This document shows, piece after piece, positions 39,273 through 48,797 of a stretch of DNA of 64,000 bases. The notes beneath the pieces were generated by a model. That model was not told where the DNA came from, ran no database searches, and saw only the letters and a program-made list of their open reading frames with translations. Numbering within the stretch: the first letter of the stretch is position 1; each line of letters begins with the position of its first letter. The stretch is taken from contig JAHHGR010000005.1 of the NCBI GenBank assembly GCA_019359725.1, positions 32,067-96,066 of the forward strand. Reading direction: 5' to 3'. A program made the translations under genes and the position numbers. The stretch is from Aphanocapsa lilacina HA4352-LM1. GTDB lineage: Bacteria > Cyanobacteriota > Cyanobacteriia > Gloeobacterales > Gloeobacteraceae.

Positions 39273-39795
39273 CTACCCGGGTTTTCTCATGACCTGAAGG
39301 GCACTGAGGTACCAGAGCGGCAGACTGCCGGCAAAGCGGCGGTCGATAGTCTCCTTCAGGCTTTTAAACAAAGTATCCCTGGTTTGCCTATCTAGTTCGA
39401 TGTAGGGAGAGTAGGTGCCAAGGAGGGTCAAATAGTCCTCGGCGCTGTAAGTGGCTTCACACACCGAATGCTCACCGAACAAGTTTGTGAATCTGCCCGA
39501 ATCCATGGCTCCCTGGGCAATCCGCTTGAGGTTCGCTTCCTGCGTAGACTGCTCTTCAAAGGTTGCCAGGGACGGTGCAGACAGGCGGAACACTTCCTGC
39601 AAAATCCGGTGCACTTCGCGCTGGGGTTGGAGCGCCGTATTCCAGAGCAAGATCAAGAAGCTGAGCCAACTCCAAAGCACGGCCAATCAATTCCTGCCCA
39701 TAGCGGGGCCTGGTCCGGTCGTAGGCATCCGCCACGGGAGCGTACCAGTTTTTGCGGTGCTCCAGATCTTTGTTCCCGTACTGGTCAATGGCCAA
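39273..39795 (-). pseudogene. SAM-dependent methyltransferase relic (internal deletion and frameshift)
   Basis: NWYAPVADAYDRTRPRYGQELIGRALELAQLL (frame 1), then REVHRILQEVFRLSAPSLATFEEQSTQEANLKRIAQGAMDSGRFTNLFGEHSVCEATYSAEDYLTLLGTYSPYIELD (frame 2); SAM-binding core missing. Confidence 0.65.
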
Positions 39796-39899
39796 ATCCC
39801 GCTACTTTGCTCGTGCAAGGGGGATCTACCCCTGTGGACGGTGGAAGGCGCAATGGCCACCGGAGACGATCGGGTTATGCACGACACATAGGTGTTTTC

Positions 39900-40280
39900 A
39901 TGACTTTTTCGCTTTATTATCGGCTGCTTCCGGTTGTGGGCGGCTTGGTCCTGACTCTCGCCCCGCCGAGTCTCGCCCAGCTGGAGCGCACCAGCCCGGT
40001 GGCGCCTCCCAACTCGCCCGCTACGCCGAACGGCACTCTGCCTGAGATCGTGCCCTGCGGTAAAGACGGCAAACCGATCGGCAGCAAAGACGACAAGATT
40101 GTCGCCGTACCGACGCCGGCCGGCACCCCCCGCGACGAAGGGGCGGTCATTGCCCCTCCCCCCGGCACCCCTGAGGACAAAGGCGCCGTGATTGCCCCCG
40201 AAAAAGAGCCCGGCACTCCGTCCAACCTGCCAAAGTGCACGCCCCAGCCGGCAACGAGCACCCCGGCTCAACCGCGCTAA
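39900..40280 (+). CDS. Secreted Pro/Gly-rich protein, duplicate B
   Basis: QLERTSPVAPPNSPATPNGTLPEIVPCGKDGKPIGSKDDKIVAVPTPAGTPRDEGAVIAPPPGTPEDKGAVIAPEKEPGTPSNLPKCTPQPATSTPAQPR. Confidence 0.75.
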   Translation: MTFSLYYRLLPVVGGLVLTLAPPSLAQLERTSPVAPPNSPATPNGTLPEIVPCGKDGKPIGSKDDKIVAVPTPAGTPRDEGAVIAPPPGTPEDKGAVIAPEKEPGTPSNLPKCTPQPATSTPAQPR

Positions 40281-40792
40281 TGGCCCCGACCGCCCGGGGT
40301 ATAAAAACTAATCCGCCCGTAGCTTAGAAACTGGGCGCGCGGCGACGGACCGGCCGGGGCGGCGTTCACATCGAACAAAAACGTACCGCCCCGGCGGGGA
40401 TTGCGCATCGGATAGAACTGCACGGACACGCGGTTACCCGGCCCCACCGGTTGGGCGAAGGTCACCTGCACAGCGTTGCCTTGGACACTGGACTGCACTG
40501 CCACCGGATCGCCGTTGCCGTTGAACGCCTGCACCATGTCCGGCGTGGGCGGACGGATGCCGTTGGGGATGCCGATGAACAGGCTTCCCAATCCCTCGCC
40601 GCTGTCGGTGGGCACCACGACATCAAAGCTGTAGCGGGCAAAGTTGTAGGTCGAACTGTTGTTGTCGGTGGCCGCCCGCGCCAGGGTCGGGAAGCGCTCA
40701 AAAAACGTCTCGCCGCCCGCCACTCCCGCCAGAACCGCAGCCGGAAGTACCAGCATCACCCCAACCAACCCGGCTACAAACGCTTTCAACAT
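40277..40792 (-). CDS. DUF2808-like secreted protein
   Basis: Signal peptide; YSFDVVVPTDSGEGLGSLFIGIPNG...VQVTFAQPVGPGNRVSVQFYPMRNPRRGGTFLFDV. Confidence 0.75.
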   Translation of the reverse strand: MLKAFVAGLVGVMLVLPAAVLAGVAGGETFFERFPTLARAATDNNSSTYNFARYSFDVVVPTDSGEGLGSLFIGIPNGIRPPTPDMVQAFNGNGDPVAVQSSVQGNAVQVTFAQPVGPGNRVSVQFYPMRNPRRGGTFLFDVNAAPAGPSPRAQFLSYGRISFYTPGGRGH

Positions 40793-41118
40793 ACCCAGAC
40801 GTACAACTCACCTGCTTCGATGGTAACCGGGTAGGCCCGCGTGTCGAACCCGCTGCGGTCGCAGCGGCCGGTGGCCGGGTCAAATAAAAAGTGATGCCAG
40901 GGACAACTCACCCACATCTGGCCAGCTTCAAAGACCGGTTTGCCGTCCACCAGGGGAGCTGCCTTATGAGGGCAAAGATTGTCGAGGGCACAGAAGCGCC
41001 CCGCAATGTTGAACACAGTAATCTGCCGGTCCCGCCACTCGAAGACCACCGGTGTTTCGGGGGTCACGAGCGCTGCCGACCCCGCCCAGACTTTGTTTTG
41101 CATGCCAGTCGCCTTCAC
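40786..41118 (-). CDS. Rieske [2Fe-2S] domain ferredoxin-like protein
   Basis: ALDNLCPHKAAPLVDG...WVSCPWHHFLFDPATGRC (CxH...CxxH). Confidence 0.92.
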   Translation of the reverse strand: MKATGMQNKVWAGSAALVTPETPVVFEWRDRQITVFNIAGRFCALDNLCPHKAAPLVDGKPVFEAGQMWVSCPWHHFLFDPATGRCDRSGFDTRAYPVTIEAGELYVWVC

Positions 41119-41229
41119 GCTCCAGCCCCATTATTTCAGCCTAAAAGCCGAACCGCCCACAGGCATTCGCCCCGCGGGCGGTTCGGTCGGAGCGCGGTCG
41201 TCAGGATGCGGAGACTAAGACTAATGGAT

Positions 41230-41976
41230 TTATTTTTCGGTGCGCAGTTGGGCCGAGGCGGGAGTGCCCTCCGTTTCCTCGCCGGGTTCGTCGAGAAAAG
41301 CGTGGTAGAAAAGACCCGCCAGGGCCGCTCCGACAATCGGAGCAAGCCAGAAAAGCCACAATTCGGCAATCGCCCAATCGCCCACGAACAACGCCGGGCC
41401 GGTACTGCGGGCCGGGTTGACCGAGGTGTTGGTGACCGGGATGCTGATCAGGTGAATCAGCGTCAGGCTCAAACCGATGGCAATAGGAGCAAATCCCTTG
41501 GGGGCGCGACGGTCGGTGGAACCGAGGATGATCATCAAGAACATGAAGGTCATCACTACTTCGCAGACAAGGCAGGCAAGCAACGTGTAGCCGCCCGGCG
41601 AATGGAGGCCGTAGCCGTTGGAGGCGAAGCCGCCGCTCAGGCTGAAGCCGGCTTTGCCGCTGGCGATTAGATAGAGCACCCCGGCTCCGGCGATCCCGGC
41701 CAATACCTGGGCGGCGATGTAGGGCAACAGCTCGGTGGCCGGGAAGCGCTTGGCCGCCCAAAGTCCGATCGATACCGCCGGATTGATGTGGCAACCCGAG
41801 ATGTGGCCAATGGCAAAGGCCATCGTCAAAAGCGTCAGACCAAACGCCAGCGACACCCCGGCAAACCCGATACCCAGATTCGGAAAGGCCGCCGCGAGCA
41901 CGGCGGCACCGCAACCTCCCAGAACCAGCCAAAAAGTTCCGATGAACTCGGCTACGGAACGCTTGACAAGTGACAT
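41230..41976 (-). CDS. aqpZ: Aquaporin Z-like MIP channel
   Basis: [17 protein letters not shown] and [16 protein letters not shown]: both NPA boxes. Confidence 0.95.
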   Translation of the reverse strand: MSLVKRSVAEFIGTFWLVLGGCGAAVLAAAFPNLGIGFAGVSLAFGLTLLTMAFAIGHISGCHINPAVSIGLWAAKRFPATELLPYIAAQVLAGIAGAGVLYLIASGKAGFSLSGGFASNGYGLHSPGGYTLLACLVCEVVMTFMFLMIILGSTDRRAPKGFAPIAIGLSLTLIHLISIPVTNTSVNPARSTGPALFVGDWAIAELWLFWLAPIVGAALAGLFYHAFLDEPGEETEGTPASAQLRTEK

Positions 41977-42028
41977 GTCTATAACCCGCTTTGAAAAATC
42001 GGTAGTGGTATCCTATCAAAAAAGTCAA

Positions 42029-42364
42029 AAGCCGGGTGAATAGCTGAAGCCGCTGGCTGAGAACCAGGTGAAGACCCTGACATTTGACAACGGCAAGGAA
42101 TTTAGCGAGCACGAGAAGCTGAGCGAAGCAGTTGGAGCAGCGTGCTACTTTGCGAAGCCATATCACTGTTGGGAGCGGGGATTGAACGAGCATACGAATG
42201 GAATGCTGCGTCAATTTTTTCCAAAAAAGAGAGATTTTTTGATTGGGAAGCCTGAGCCGTTGCAGCAGGCGGTAGATTTGCTGAATGACCGGCCGAGAAA
42301 AGCGCTTGGTTATCGGACACCTCGGGAGGTATTCTTGGGTGAGTCAGGCCCTGTTGCACTTTAA
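42029..42364 (+). pseudogene. IS30-family transposase C-terminal fragment
   Basis: VKTLTFDNGKEFSEHEKLSEAVGAACYFAKPYHCWERGLNEHTNGMLRQFFPKKRDF...LNDRPRKALGYRTPREVF; 5' part absent. Confidence 0.85.
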
Positions 42365-42566
42365 ACTTGAATGGGCCCAGCTATTCTCCTATGCAAAGCC
42401 TAGAGAGCAGAGCTTGGCAGCCATTCGACTACTGGAATCCGATACCCAAAGTGCGCCCAAATTCGCTCAATTTCGCCTAAATTAAGCACAGGCGTTCACA
42501 TATGAAAGTTTTCGTGGTGCTTTTGGGCAGAAGCTGGAAGTCGCTTGGGGGGAGGTTTTGGGCTTA

Positions 42567-42638
42567 AGCCGATGGCGAGATTCGAACTCGCGACCGTTCG
42601 ATTACGAATCGAATGCGCTACCACTGCGCCACATCGGC
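42567..42638 (-). tRNA. tRNA-Thr (CGU)
   Basis: RC GCCGATGTGGCGCAGTGGTAGCGCATTCGATTCGTAATCGAACGGTCGCGAGTTCGAATCTCGCCATCGGCT; cloverleaf with anticodon loop TTCGTAA. Confidence 0.95.
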
Positions 42639-42781
42639 ACGTCGCTGATCATAACCCATCCAGGCAGCACCGATCTATGCCCGCCTCGACAGGGGCCATA
42701 GGGCAAGCGGACTACATGTCATTTGTCAAGGGCTTTTTGTATTACACAAATACACTGAAAACTGTTTGTAATTAATGCGGC

Positions 42782-42810
42782 CTTAACGGGAGATTATTCG
42801 GGAATTTACG
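42782..42810 (+). promoter_or_regulatory. Pho-box-like 11-bp direct repeats upstream of PhoX-like gene 1
   Basis: CTTAACG-GGAG-ATTATTC-GGGA-ATTTACG, 11-bp period, 50 bp before ATG. Confidence 0.5.
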
Positions 42811-42859
42811 CAGGCGGTTTACCGTGCTATAGCAACCCATGCGAGGCGTAATTTACACC

Positions 42860-44167
42860 ATGGCTTTTTCGAGACGTCAATTTATGATGCGCACGGGCAT
42901 TCTGGGTCTGGCCGCCGCCGCCCCGCTGCAAGCGCTTTACAGCCGTGCCGCCGCCGGTCAGACGGTGCCTGGCGTCGGCTACGGTCCACTGATTCCCGAT
43001 CCGGCCGGCCTGCTGGATCTGCCCCGGGGATTTAAGTATGTGGCATTCTCGCAAACTGGTGAAATGATGAGCGACGGCACCCCGGTCCCCGGCGGCCACG
43101 ACGGCATGGCGGCTTTCGCCGGTCCCAACGGTGCCATCATCCTGATTCGCAACCACGAACTGAGCCCGGACTCCGACACGGCGACCATCGCCCCGGCCAC
43201 TAAGCTCTACGACTCGCTCTCCAAGGGCGGTACCACCACGCTGGTGGTCGGCCCCGGTCCCGAGCGCAAGCTGCTCAAGCACTATGTTTCGCTCGCAGGC
43301 ACCTACCGCAACTGCGCGGGCGGCCCCACCCCCTGGGGTTCGTGGATCAGCTGCGAGGAAAACACCTCCACCCCGGCCAACAGCACCACCGTCCGGGTTC
43401 CCCACGGCTACAACTTCGAAGTGCCGATTCTGGCCCGCGGCCCCGTCAACCCGGTGCCCCTCAAGGCGATGGGCCGCTTCAACCACGAAGCGGTCGCTGT
43501 CGATCCGAAAACCGGTATCGTCTATGAGACCGAGGACAACGGCGAGGGCCTGTTCTATCGCTTCTTGCCCAACCGCCCCGGCCGTCTGACCGAGGGTGGC
43601 GTCCTGCAGGCTCTGCGCATTGTCGGCATGCCCAAGGCGATCACCAAGTCCGGTTTCCCGATCAACACCCCGATGGCCGCCGATTGGGTGACCATCGAAG
43701 ACTTTGATCCGGTCGAAGACACCGTCGCCATCGAAGGCTTCGCCAAGGGTGCCGCCCAGTTCTCGCGCGGCGAGGGCATCTGGTACGGCAACGGTGAATT
43801 CTACTTCACCTGCACCAACGGTGGTGCTGCCGAGTACGGCCAGGTCTGGCGCTATGTGCCGGGCGCTTCGGCAAGCGAAGGCGGCACGATCGAACTGTTC
43901 GTCGAGCCCAACGATCCCGAAGTGCTGGACAGCCCCGACAATATCGTGGTCACCCCCTTTAGCGATCTGTTCTTGATGGAAGACGGCGACGACGTGCAGT
44001 TCGTGCGCGGCGTCACCCCCGAAGGCGAACTGTATTCCTTCGCCCGCAACGCCCTCAACGACAACGAGCTTGCCGGCGGCTGCTTCTCGCCCGACGGCCG
44101 GACGTTCTTCGTCAACATCCAGACCCCCGGCATCACCTTCGCCATCTGGGGTCCCTGGTCCCGCTAA
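42860..44167 (+). CDS. PhoX/DUF839-like Tat-exported phosphatase, copy 1
   Basis: MAFSRRQFMMRTGILGLAAAAPLQALYSRAAAGQ Tat signal; GGPTPWGSWISCEEN; GRFNHEAVAVDPKTGIVYETEDNGEGLFYRFLP. Confidence 0.9.
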   Translation: MAFSRRQFMMRTGILGLAAAAPLQALYSRAAAGQTVPGVGYGPLIPDPAGLLDLPRGFKYVAFSQTGEMMSDGTPVPGGHDGMAAFAGPNGAIILIRNHELSPDSDTATIAPATKLYDSLSKGGTTTLVVGPGPERKLLKHYVSLAGTYRNCAGGPTPWGSWISCEENTSTPANSTTVRVPHGYNFEVPILARGPVNPVPLKAMGRFNHEAVAVDPKTGIVYETEDNGEGLFYRFLPNRPGRLTEGGVLQALRIVGMPKAITKSGFPINTPMAADWVTIEDFDPVEDTVAIEGFAKGAAQFSRGEGIWYGNGEFYFTCTNGGAAEYGQVWRYVPGASASEGGTIELFVEPNDPEVLDSPDNIVVTPFSDLFLMEDGDDVQFVRGVTPEGELYSFARNALNDNELAGGCFSPDGRTFFVNIQTPGITFAIWGPWSR

Positions 44168-44254
44168 GACCCTCTAGGACAGCTATCCGCCTGGCCGGCG
44201 GGGCAAACCGCCCCGCCGGCCTTTGATGAGGATTCCCTGACGTAATAATCCTGC

Positions 44255-44283
44255 CTTAATGTCCTGATAGTTAGGCGTTTACG
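44255..44283 (+). promoter_or_regulatory. Pho-box-like 11-bp direct repeats upstream of PhoX-like gene 2
   Basis: CTTAATG-TCCT-GATAGTT-AGGC-GTTTACG, same 7+4 arrangement, 48 bp before ATG. Confidence 0.5.
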
Positions 44284-44330
44284 CAACCTCTCTACGGTGT
44301 TGACGCTACTCACGCAAGGCGGTTGTGACT

Positions 44331-45632
44331 ATGGCTTTTTCAAGACGCAATTTTCTTCAGCGCGCCGGGATTGCCGGTCTAGCGGCAGCGGCCCCTCTGC
44401 AGGCGCTTTACGCCCGTTCGGCGGCAGGTCAATCGATCGAAGGGGCGGGTTTTGGTCCCCTCGTCCCGGACCCGCAGGGTGTGCTGGACTTGCCGAAAGG
44501 ATTTCGGTACACGGTCTTTTCGCAGGTGGGCGAAACGATGAGCGACGGCACCCCGGTGCCTGCCAACCACGACGGCATGGCGGCCTTCGCCGGACCCGGG
44601 GGCACGACCATCCTCGTGCGCAACCACGAATTGAGCCCTCTGGTCTACAACCCCGTGGAAGCTCCCGAGGACAAAAAATACGACTCGCTGTGCAAGGGCG
44701 GCACGACGACTCTTGTGGTGAGCGCCGATCGCCGGTTGCTCAACCACTACGTGTCGCTCGCCGGGACGTACTGGAATTGTGCCGGCGGCCCGACCCCCTG
44801 GGGGTCGTGGATCAGCTGCGAGGAGACGGTGGCGACGCCTGCGCGCAATGAACTGGTGAGTGTGGCCCACGGCTATGCCTTCGAGGTGCCGATTCTGGCC
44901 AAGGGTCCGGTGGACCCGGTGCCCCTCAAGGCGATGGGCCGCTTCACCCACGAGGCGGCGGTGGTGGATCCTAAGACCGGTATCGTCTATATGACCGAGG
45001 ACATGGACACGGGTTTGTTCTACCGTTTCGTGCCCAAACAGCCGGGACAGTTGCGCGCAGGGGGCACGCTTGAGGCCCTGCGCATCCCTTCGATGCCCAA
45101 GGCGTTTACCGGCAAGGATTTCCCGCTCAACAGGCCCATGGCAGTCGATTGGGTGACGATCGAAGACTTTGACCCGGTGGATGACACGGTGCGCGTCGAA
45201 GGGTTCGATAAGGGGGCCGCGATCTTTGCTGGTGGTGAAGGAGCCTGCTTTGCCAGAGGCGAGGTGTTCTTCAGCGCCAGCGACGGCGGCAGCGCCGAAC
45301 TGGGGCAGATCTGGCGCTACACCCCGGGTCGCAATGCCGGCGAGGGCGGCACGATCGAATTGTTCGTCGAGCCCAACGACGACGCGCTTCTCGATGGGCC
45401 GGACAACATCGTGCTCGCTCCTTTTGGGGATCTGTTCGTCTGCGAGGACGGCGACGGCACCCAGTTCGTGCGGGGGATTACCCCCGAAGGCAAGCTCTAC
45501 TCCTTCGCCCGCAATGCCCTCAACGGTTTTGAGTTCACGGGCGCTTCTTTTTCGCCGGACGGCAAGACCTTCTTTGTCAACATCCAGATCCCGGGGATGA
45601 CCTTCGCCATCTGGGGTCCCTGGTCCCGTTAG
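44331..45632 (+). CDS. PhoX/DUF839-like Tat-exported phosphatase, copy 2
   Basis: MAFSRRNFLQRAGIAGLAAAAPLQALYARSAAGQ...; colinear with copy 1. Confidence 0.9.
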   Translation: MAFSRRNFLQRAGIAGLAAAAPLQALYARSAAGQSIEGAGFGPLVPDPQGVLDLPKGFRYTVFSQVGETMSDGTPVPANHDGMAAFAGPGGTTILVRNHELSPLVYNPVEAPEDKKYDSLCKGGTTTLVVSADRRLLNHYVSLAGTYWNCAGGPTPWGSWISCEETVATPARNELVSVAHGYAFEVPILAKGPVDPVPLKAMGRFTHEAAVVDPKTGIVYMTEDMDTGLFYRFVPKQPGQLRAGGTLEALRIPSMPKAFTGKDFPLNRPMAVDWVTIEDFDPVDDTVRVEGFDKGAAIFAGGEGACFARGEVFFSASDGGSAELGQIWRYTPGRNAGEGGTIELFVEPNDDALLDGPDNIVLAPFGDLFVCEDGDGTQFVRGITPEGKLYSFARNALNGFEFTGASFSPDGKTFFVNIQIPGMTFAIWGPWSR

Positions 45633-45703
45633 GACGGGTGGAAAGCGGGCGCAGCCATCGAATCGGGCATACTGGACGGGGTTTGCTTTCACACAGTCCG
45701 CCT

Positions 45704-46648
45704 ATGCCCTCCGCCCTGGTCTTTGGCTGCGCCTTTTTGCTCGACGGGCTGCTGGGCGATCCGCCCCGCCTCTACCACCCGGTGCAGGCGATGGGAGCGG
45801 CGATCGCTGCGGTCCAGCGGTGGGGACTGCCTCGCATCAAATCCTCCAAAAGTCGCCGCCTTCTGGGGATGGGGCTCACGGTGGGGCTTGCCGGGGGCAG
45901 TGCGGCAGGGGGCCGGTTGCTGATTGTCCTGGCGGCAAACATTCAGCCCTGGTTGGGGGCGGTGGTCGAAGTGGTGTTAATGGCGGCGTGCTTTGCCACG
46001 CGCAGTCTGGCGGAGGCGGCCGGAGCCGTGGCAATTCCCCTTGCCGCCGGGGATCTGCCCACAGCGCGACGGATTTTGGCGCGCTACGTGGGGCGCGATA
46101 CTGAGGATCTAGACGAGGGCGACATCGCCCGGGCGGTGGTGGAGACGGTGGCTGAGAACACCACGGACGGTGTGACCGCTCCGCTTTTTTATGCCGCCCT
46201 GGGGGGAGCGCCCCTGGCCCTGGCCTTCAAGGCGGTGAGCACCCTCGATTCGATGATCGGTTACCGCGATGAGCCCTACACCCACTTCGGCTGGTTCGCC
46301 GCGCGCAGCGACGACTGGCTCAACTGGATTCCAGCGAGGCTCACCGCCCTGACGATCGCCATACTCTCGGGCCGCCCCGGCCGGGTACTCGCGATCGTGC
46401 GCCGCGACGCCCACCGCGATCCGAGCCCCAACTCGGGGGTGAGCATTGCGGCCTACGCAGGTGCCCTGGATATACAACTGGGCGGCTTGAACCGTTACCG
46501 GGGCATCATAAAGAAGAAACCGACCCTGGGCGATGCGCACTTGCCCCTGGACCCCCAGACGATTCGGCGCTCCGTCGGACTGCTCTGGCGAACGGCGGCG
46601 GTGTGGGCCGGGGTGAGCGGGGTGCTGTTGGTGGTAGCGCATGGGTAG
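45704..46648 (+). CDS. cbiB: Adenosylcobinamide-phosphate synthase CbiB/CobD
   Basis: LLDGLLGDPPRLYHPVQAMGAAI...VAENTTDGVTAPLFYAALGGAPLALAFKAVSTLDSMIGYRDEPYTHFGWFAARSDDWLNWIPARLTAL. Confidence 0.96.
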   Translation: MPSALVFGCAFLLDGLLGDPPRLYHPVQAMGAAIAAVQRWGLPRIKSSKSRRLLGMGLTVGLAGGSAAGGRLLIVLAANIQPWLGAVVEVVLMAACFATRSLAEAAGAVAIPLAAGDLPTARRILARYVGRDTEDLDEGDIARAVVETVAENTTDGVTAPLFYAALGGAPLALAFKAVSTLDSMIGYRDEPYTHFGWFAARSDDWLNWIPARLTALTIAILSGRPGRVLAIVRRDAHRDPSPNSGVSIAAYAGALDIQLGGLNRYRGIIKKKPTLGDAHLPLDPQTIRRSVGLLWRTAAVWAGVSGVLLVVAHG

Positions 46649-46919
46649 AGCGTTGTTCGTCAAAATTGAGCGCGGTGTGGTCCCCAAGGAGATATTCGAC
46701 CGCTCTGTCCCCGCTCACCTCGAATACGTGCGCGCCCTGCGCTCAGAAGGGCGGCGGGTCGAGACGGGCTACTGGGCCGAGCGCGGCGGCGGCATGATGA
46801 TCTTCGAGGCCGGTTCGCTGGAGGAGGCCCGGGCAATCGTGGCGGGCGACCCGCTGGTGCGCGACGGCTGCGTCGAATTCGAGTTGCACCAGTGGTGCTG
46901 CGTCGCCGCCGGCACCTGA
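46641..46919 (+). CDS. YciI-like protein
   Basis: RSVPAHLEYVRALRSEGRRVETGYWAERGGGMMIFEAGSLEEARAIVAGDPLVRDGCVEFELHQW. Confidence 0.85.
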   Translation: MGRALFVKIERGVVPKEIFDRSVPAHLEYVRALRSEGRRVETGYWAERGGGMMIFEAGSLEEARAIVAGDPLVRDGCVEFELHQWCCVAAGT

Positions 46920-46936
46920 GCGGTTATGGTGGCTGC

Positions 46937-47905
46937 ATGCGGACCTTGATAACCGGTGCTTCGGGATTTATCGGCAAACGGCTCGCGCTTCGCCTGCTGG
47001 GCGAAGGACGCGGGGTGATCTACCTGGGCCGCCGTCCCGTCGCTGAACTCGACCGGCAGGGTGCCAGGTTTGTGCAGGGCGACATTGCCGACAAAGCCGC
47101 CGTCGACAGGGCGATGGGCGGGGTGCAACGGGTGTTTCACCTGGCGGCCTGGTTCGAATTCGGCATCGACGACCCTGAGAAGATGGAGCGCATCAACGTC
47201 GGGGGCACGCGCAACGTGCTGGTATGCGCCCTGGAGCAAGGCGTGGAGCGGGTGGTGTACTCAAGCACCACGGGTATCTACCACCCGACCCAGGGGGTCG
47301 TCGATGAGCGCTCGCCTGTGAGCGCCGCCCCCGTCACCCATTACACCCGCACCAAGGTGGTGGCCCACGCTGCGGCGGTCGAGTTATATTCCCGGGGTTG
47401 CCCGGTGGTGGTTGCCCTGCCGGGTTACGTCTACGGCCCCGACAGCGACGGTCCCTTCGGCAACAGCCTCCGGCAACTTTTGGCCGGTCAGATCCCGGCT
47501 CTGGTGGGGGCCGAGCAGCGCTCCAGCTACGTCCACGTCGACGATGTGATCGAAGGGCTGTTGCTTGCCGAACGACACGGTGCGCTCGGGGAGACGTATA
47601 TCCTGGCGGGTGAGGCGATGAGCTTTCGCGAATGGTACCGCCTGGTGGCCGAGGTGAGCGGCACGCCGGTCCCGAGCCTGGAACTGCCGCCCTGGCTGCT
47701 CTACCCGGTGGCGGCGGTCTCGGAGTGGCTGGGCAAACTGGGCGGCCGCCCTTCGATCGTCTCGCGCGAGGTGCTCGATTATCTGCAGGGTGACATGACC
47801 GCTTCAGGAGCCAGGGCCACAAAAGAACTGGGCTGGCAACCGCGGCCTTTGCGTCCGGCGATGGCCGAAACTATCCGCTGGTACCAGGAGCACCCGGCCG
47901 GATGA
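46937..47905 (+). CDS. NAD-dependent epimerase/dehydratase (extended SDR)
   Basis: MRTLITGASGFIGKRLALRLLGEG...YSSTTGIYHP...YTRTKVVAHAAA. Confidence 0.92.
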   Translation: MRTLITGASGFIGKRLALRLLGEGRGVIYLGRRPVAELDRQGARFVQGDIADKAAVDRAMGGVQRVFHLAAWFEFGIDDPEKMERINVGGTRNVLVCALEQGVERVVYSSTTGIYHPTQGVVDERSPVSAAPVTHYTRTKVVAHAAAVELYSRGCPVVVALPGYVYGPDSDGPFGNSLRQLLAGQIPALVGAEQRSSYVHVDDVIEGLLLAERHGALGETYILAGEAMSFREWYRLVAEVSGTPVPSLELPPWLLYPVAAVSEWLGKLGGRPSIVSREVLDYLQGDMTASGARATKELGWQPRPLRPAMAETIRWYQEHPAG

Positions 47906-48771
47906 ATCTGCGCGATGCCGTCGAGCACTGGCTCGATCATCTGATTGCCGCGCGTTCCCTGGCGGGCAACACCCTCAAGGCCTACCAGGGTGATCTCGAA
48001 GAGTTCGCCCGCTTCGTAGAGAGCGAGCACCTCGACTGGCAGACCTTTGGAGCTACAGGTACCCACCACTTCGCCCAGACCCTGCAAAAAACGCGTACTC
48101 CGCGCTCGGCGGCGCGCAAGCTTTCGGCCCTGCGCACCTTTTATCGCCACGCCCTGGTGCAGGGCTGGGCAGGGGGTGTACCTCCCGCCCGCACCCGCAC
48201 CCTCCCATCCGCCGATCGCGGCCTGCCGCGCATCCTGAGCGTCGCTCAAACCGAAAAGCTCATCGAGAGCACGGCTTCGCCACTGGAATTGGCCGTGCTC
48301 GAATTGCTCTACGCCACCGGGATCAAAGCGGGGGAGCTGTGCGAATTGCGGGTGCGGGATGTGGCTTTTGCCGAAGCCTATCTAAGCGTCCAACCGGCCG
48401 CTGCCCAGCCGCGGGTGGTACCGATGGGAGAACCGGCCCTGGCCGCTGTCGAAACCTATCTGGGGAGCGAACCTGTCCTGCCCGAGCGCTGGTTGTTCGT
48501 GGGCCGCCAGAATCGCCCCCTCAACCGCTTCCACATCTACCGGATTGTCCGGGAGGCGGCGGCGCGCTCGGCGATCGACTGGCCCGTCACCCCCGACACC
48601 CTGCGCCACAGCTTTGCTGTCCATCTGCTGGAAGGCGGCGCGGATCTGGCCACCGTCCGCGAACTTTTGGGCCACGCGAGCCTTGCAACCACCGGAATCT
48701 ACACCCGCCTCGCCCGCAATTACGCAGCCGGCCGTCTGCGAACCGACGGTACGCCAAACCATCTTGGATAA
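47902..48771 (+). CDS. XerC/D-like tyrosine recombinase (degenerate active site)
   Basis: SAM-like N-domain ([30 protein letters not shown]) and C-terminal [39 protein letters not shown]. Confidence 0.9.
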   Translation: MNLRDAVEHWLDHLIAARSLAGNTLKAYQGDLEEFARFVESEHLDWQTFGATGTHHFAQTLQKTRTPRSAARKLSALRTFYRHALVQGWAGGVPPARTRTLPSADRGLPRILSVAQTEKLIESTASPLELAVLELLYATGIKAGELCELRVRDVAFAEAYLSVQPAAAQPRVVPMGEPALAAVETYLGSEPVLPERWLFVGRQNRPLNRFHIYRIVREAAARSAIDWPVTPDTLRHSFAVHLLEGGADLATVRELLGHASLATTGIYTRLARNYAAGRLRTDGTPNHLG

Positions 48772-48797
48772 TCAAAGCACAACGACCCACAAAACCC

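Noticed and set aside
37501-40280. Composite transposon bounded by the duplicated genes
   Set aside because: The duplicated genes encode secreted proteins, not transposases, and are direct copies without terminal repeats; a segmental duplication explains them better.
45632-45704. Cobalamin riboswitch upstream of cbiB
   Set aside because: Only ~70 bp intergenic space and no B12-box-like sequence seen.
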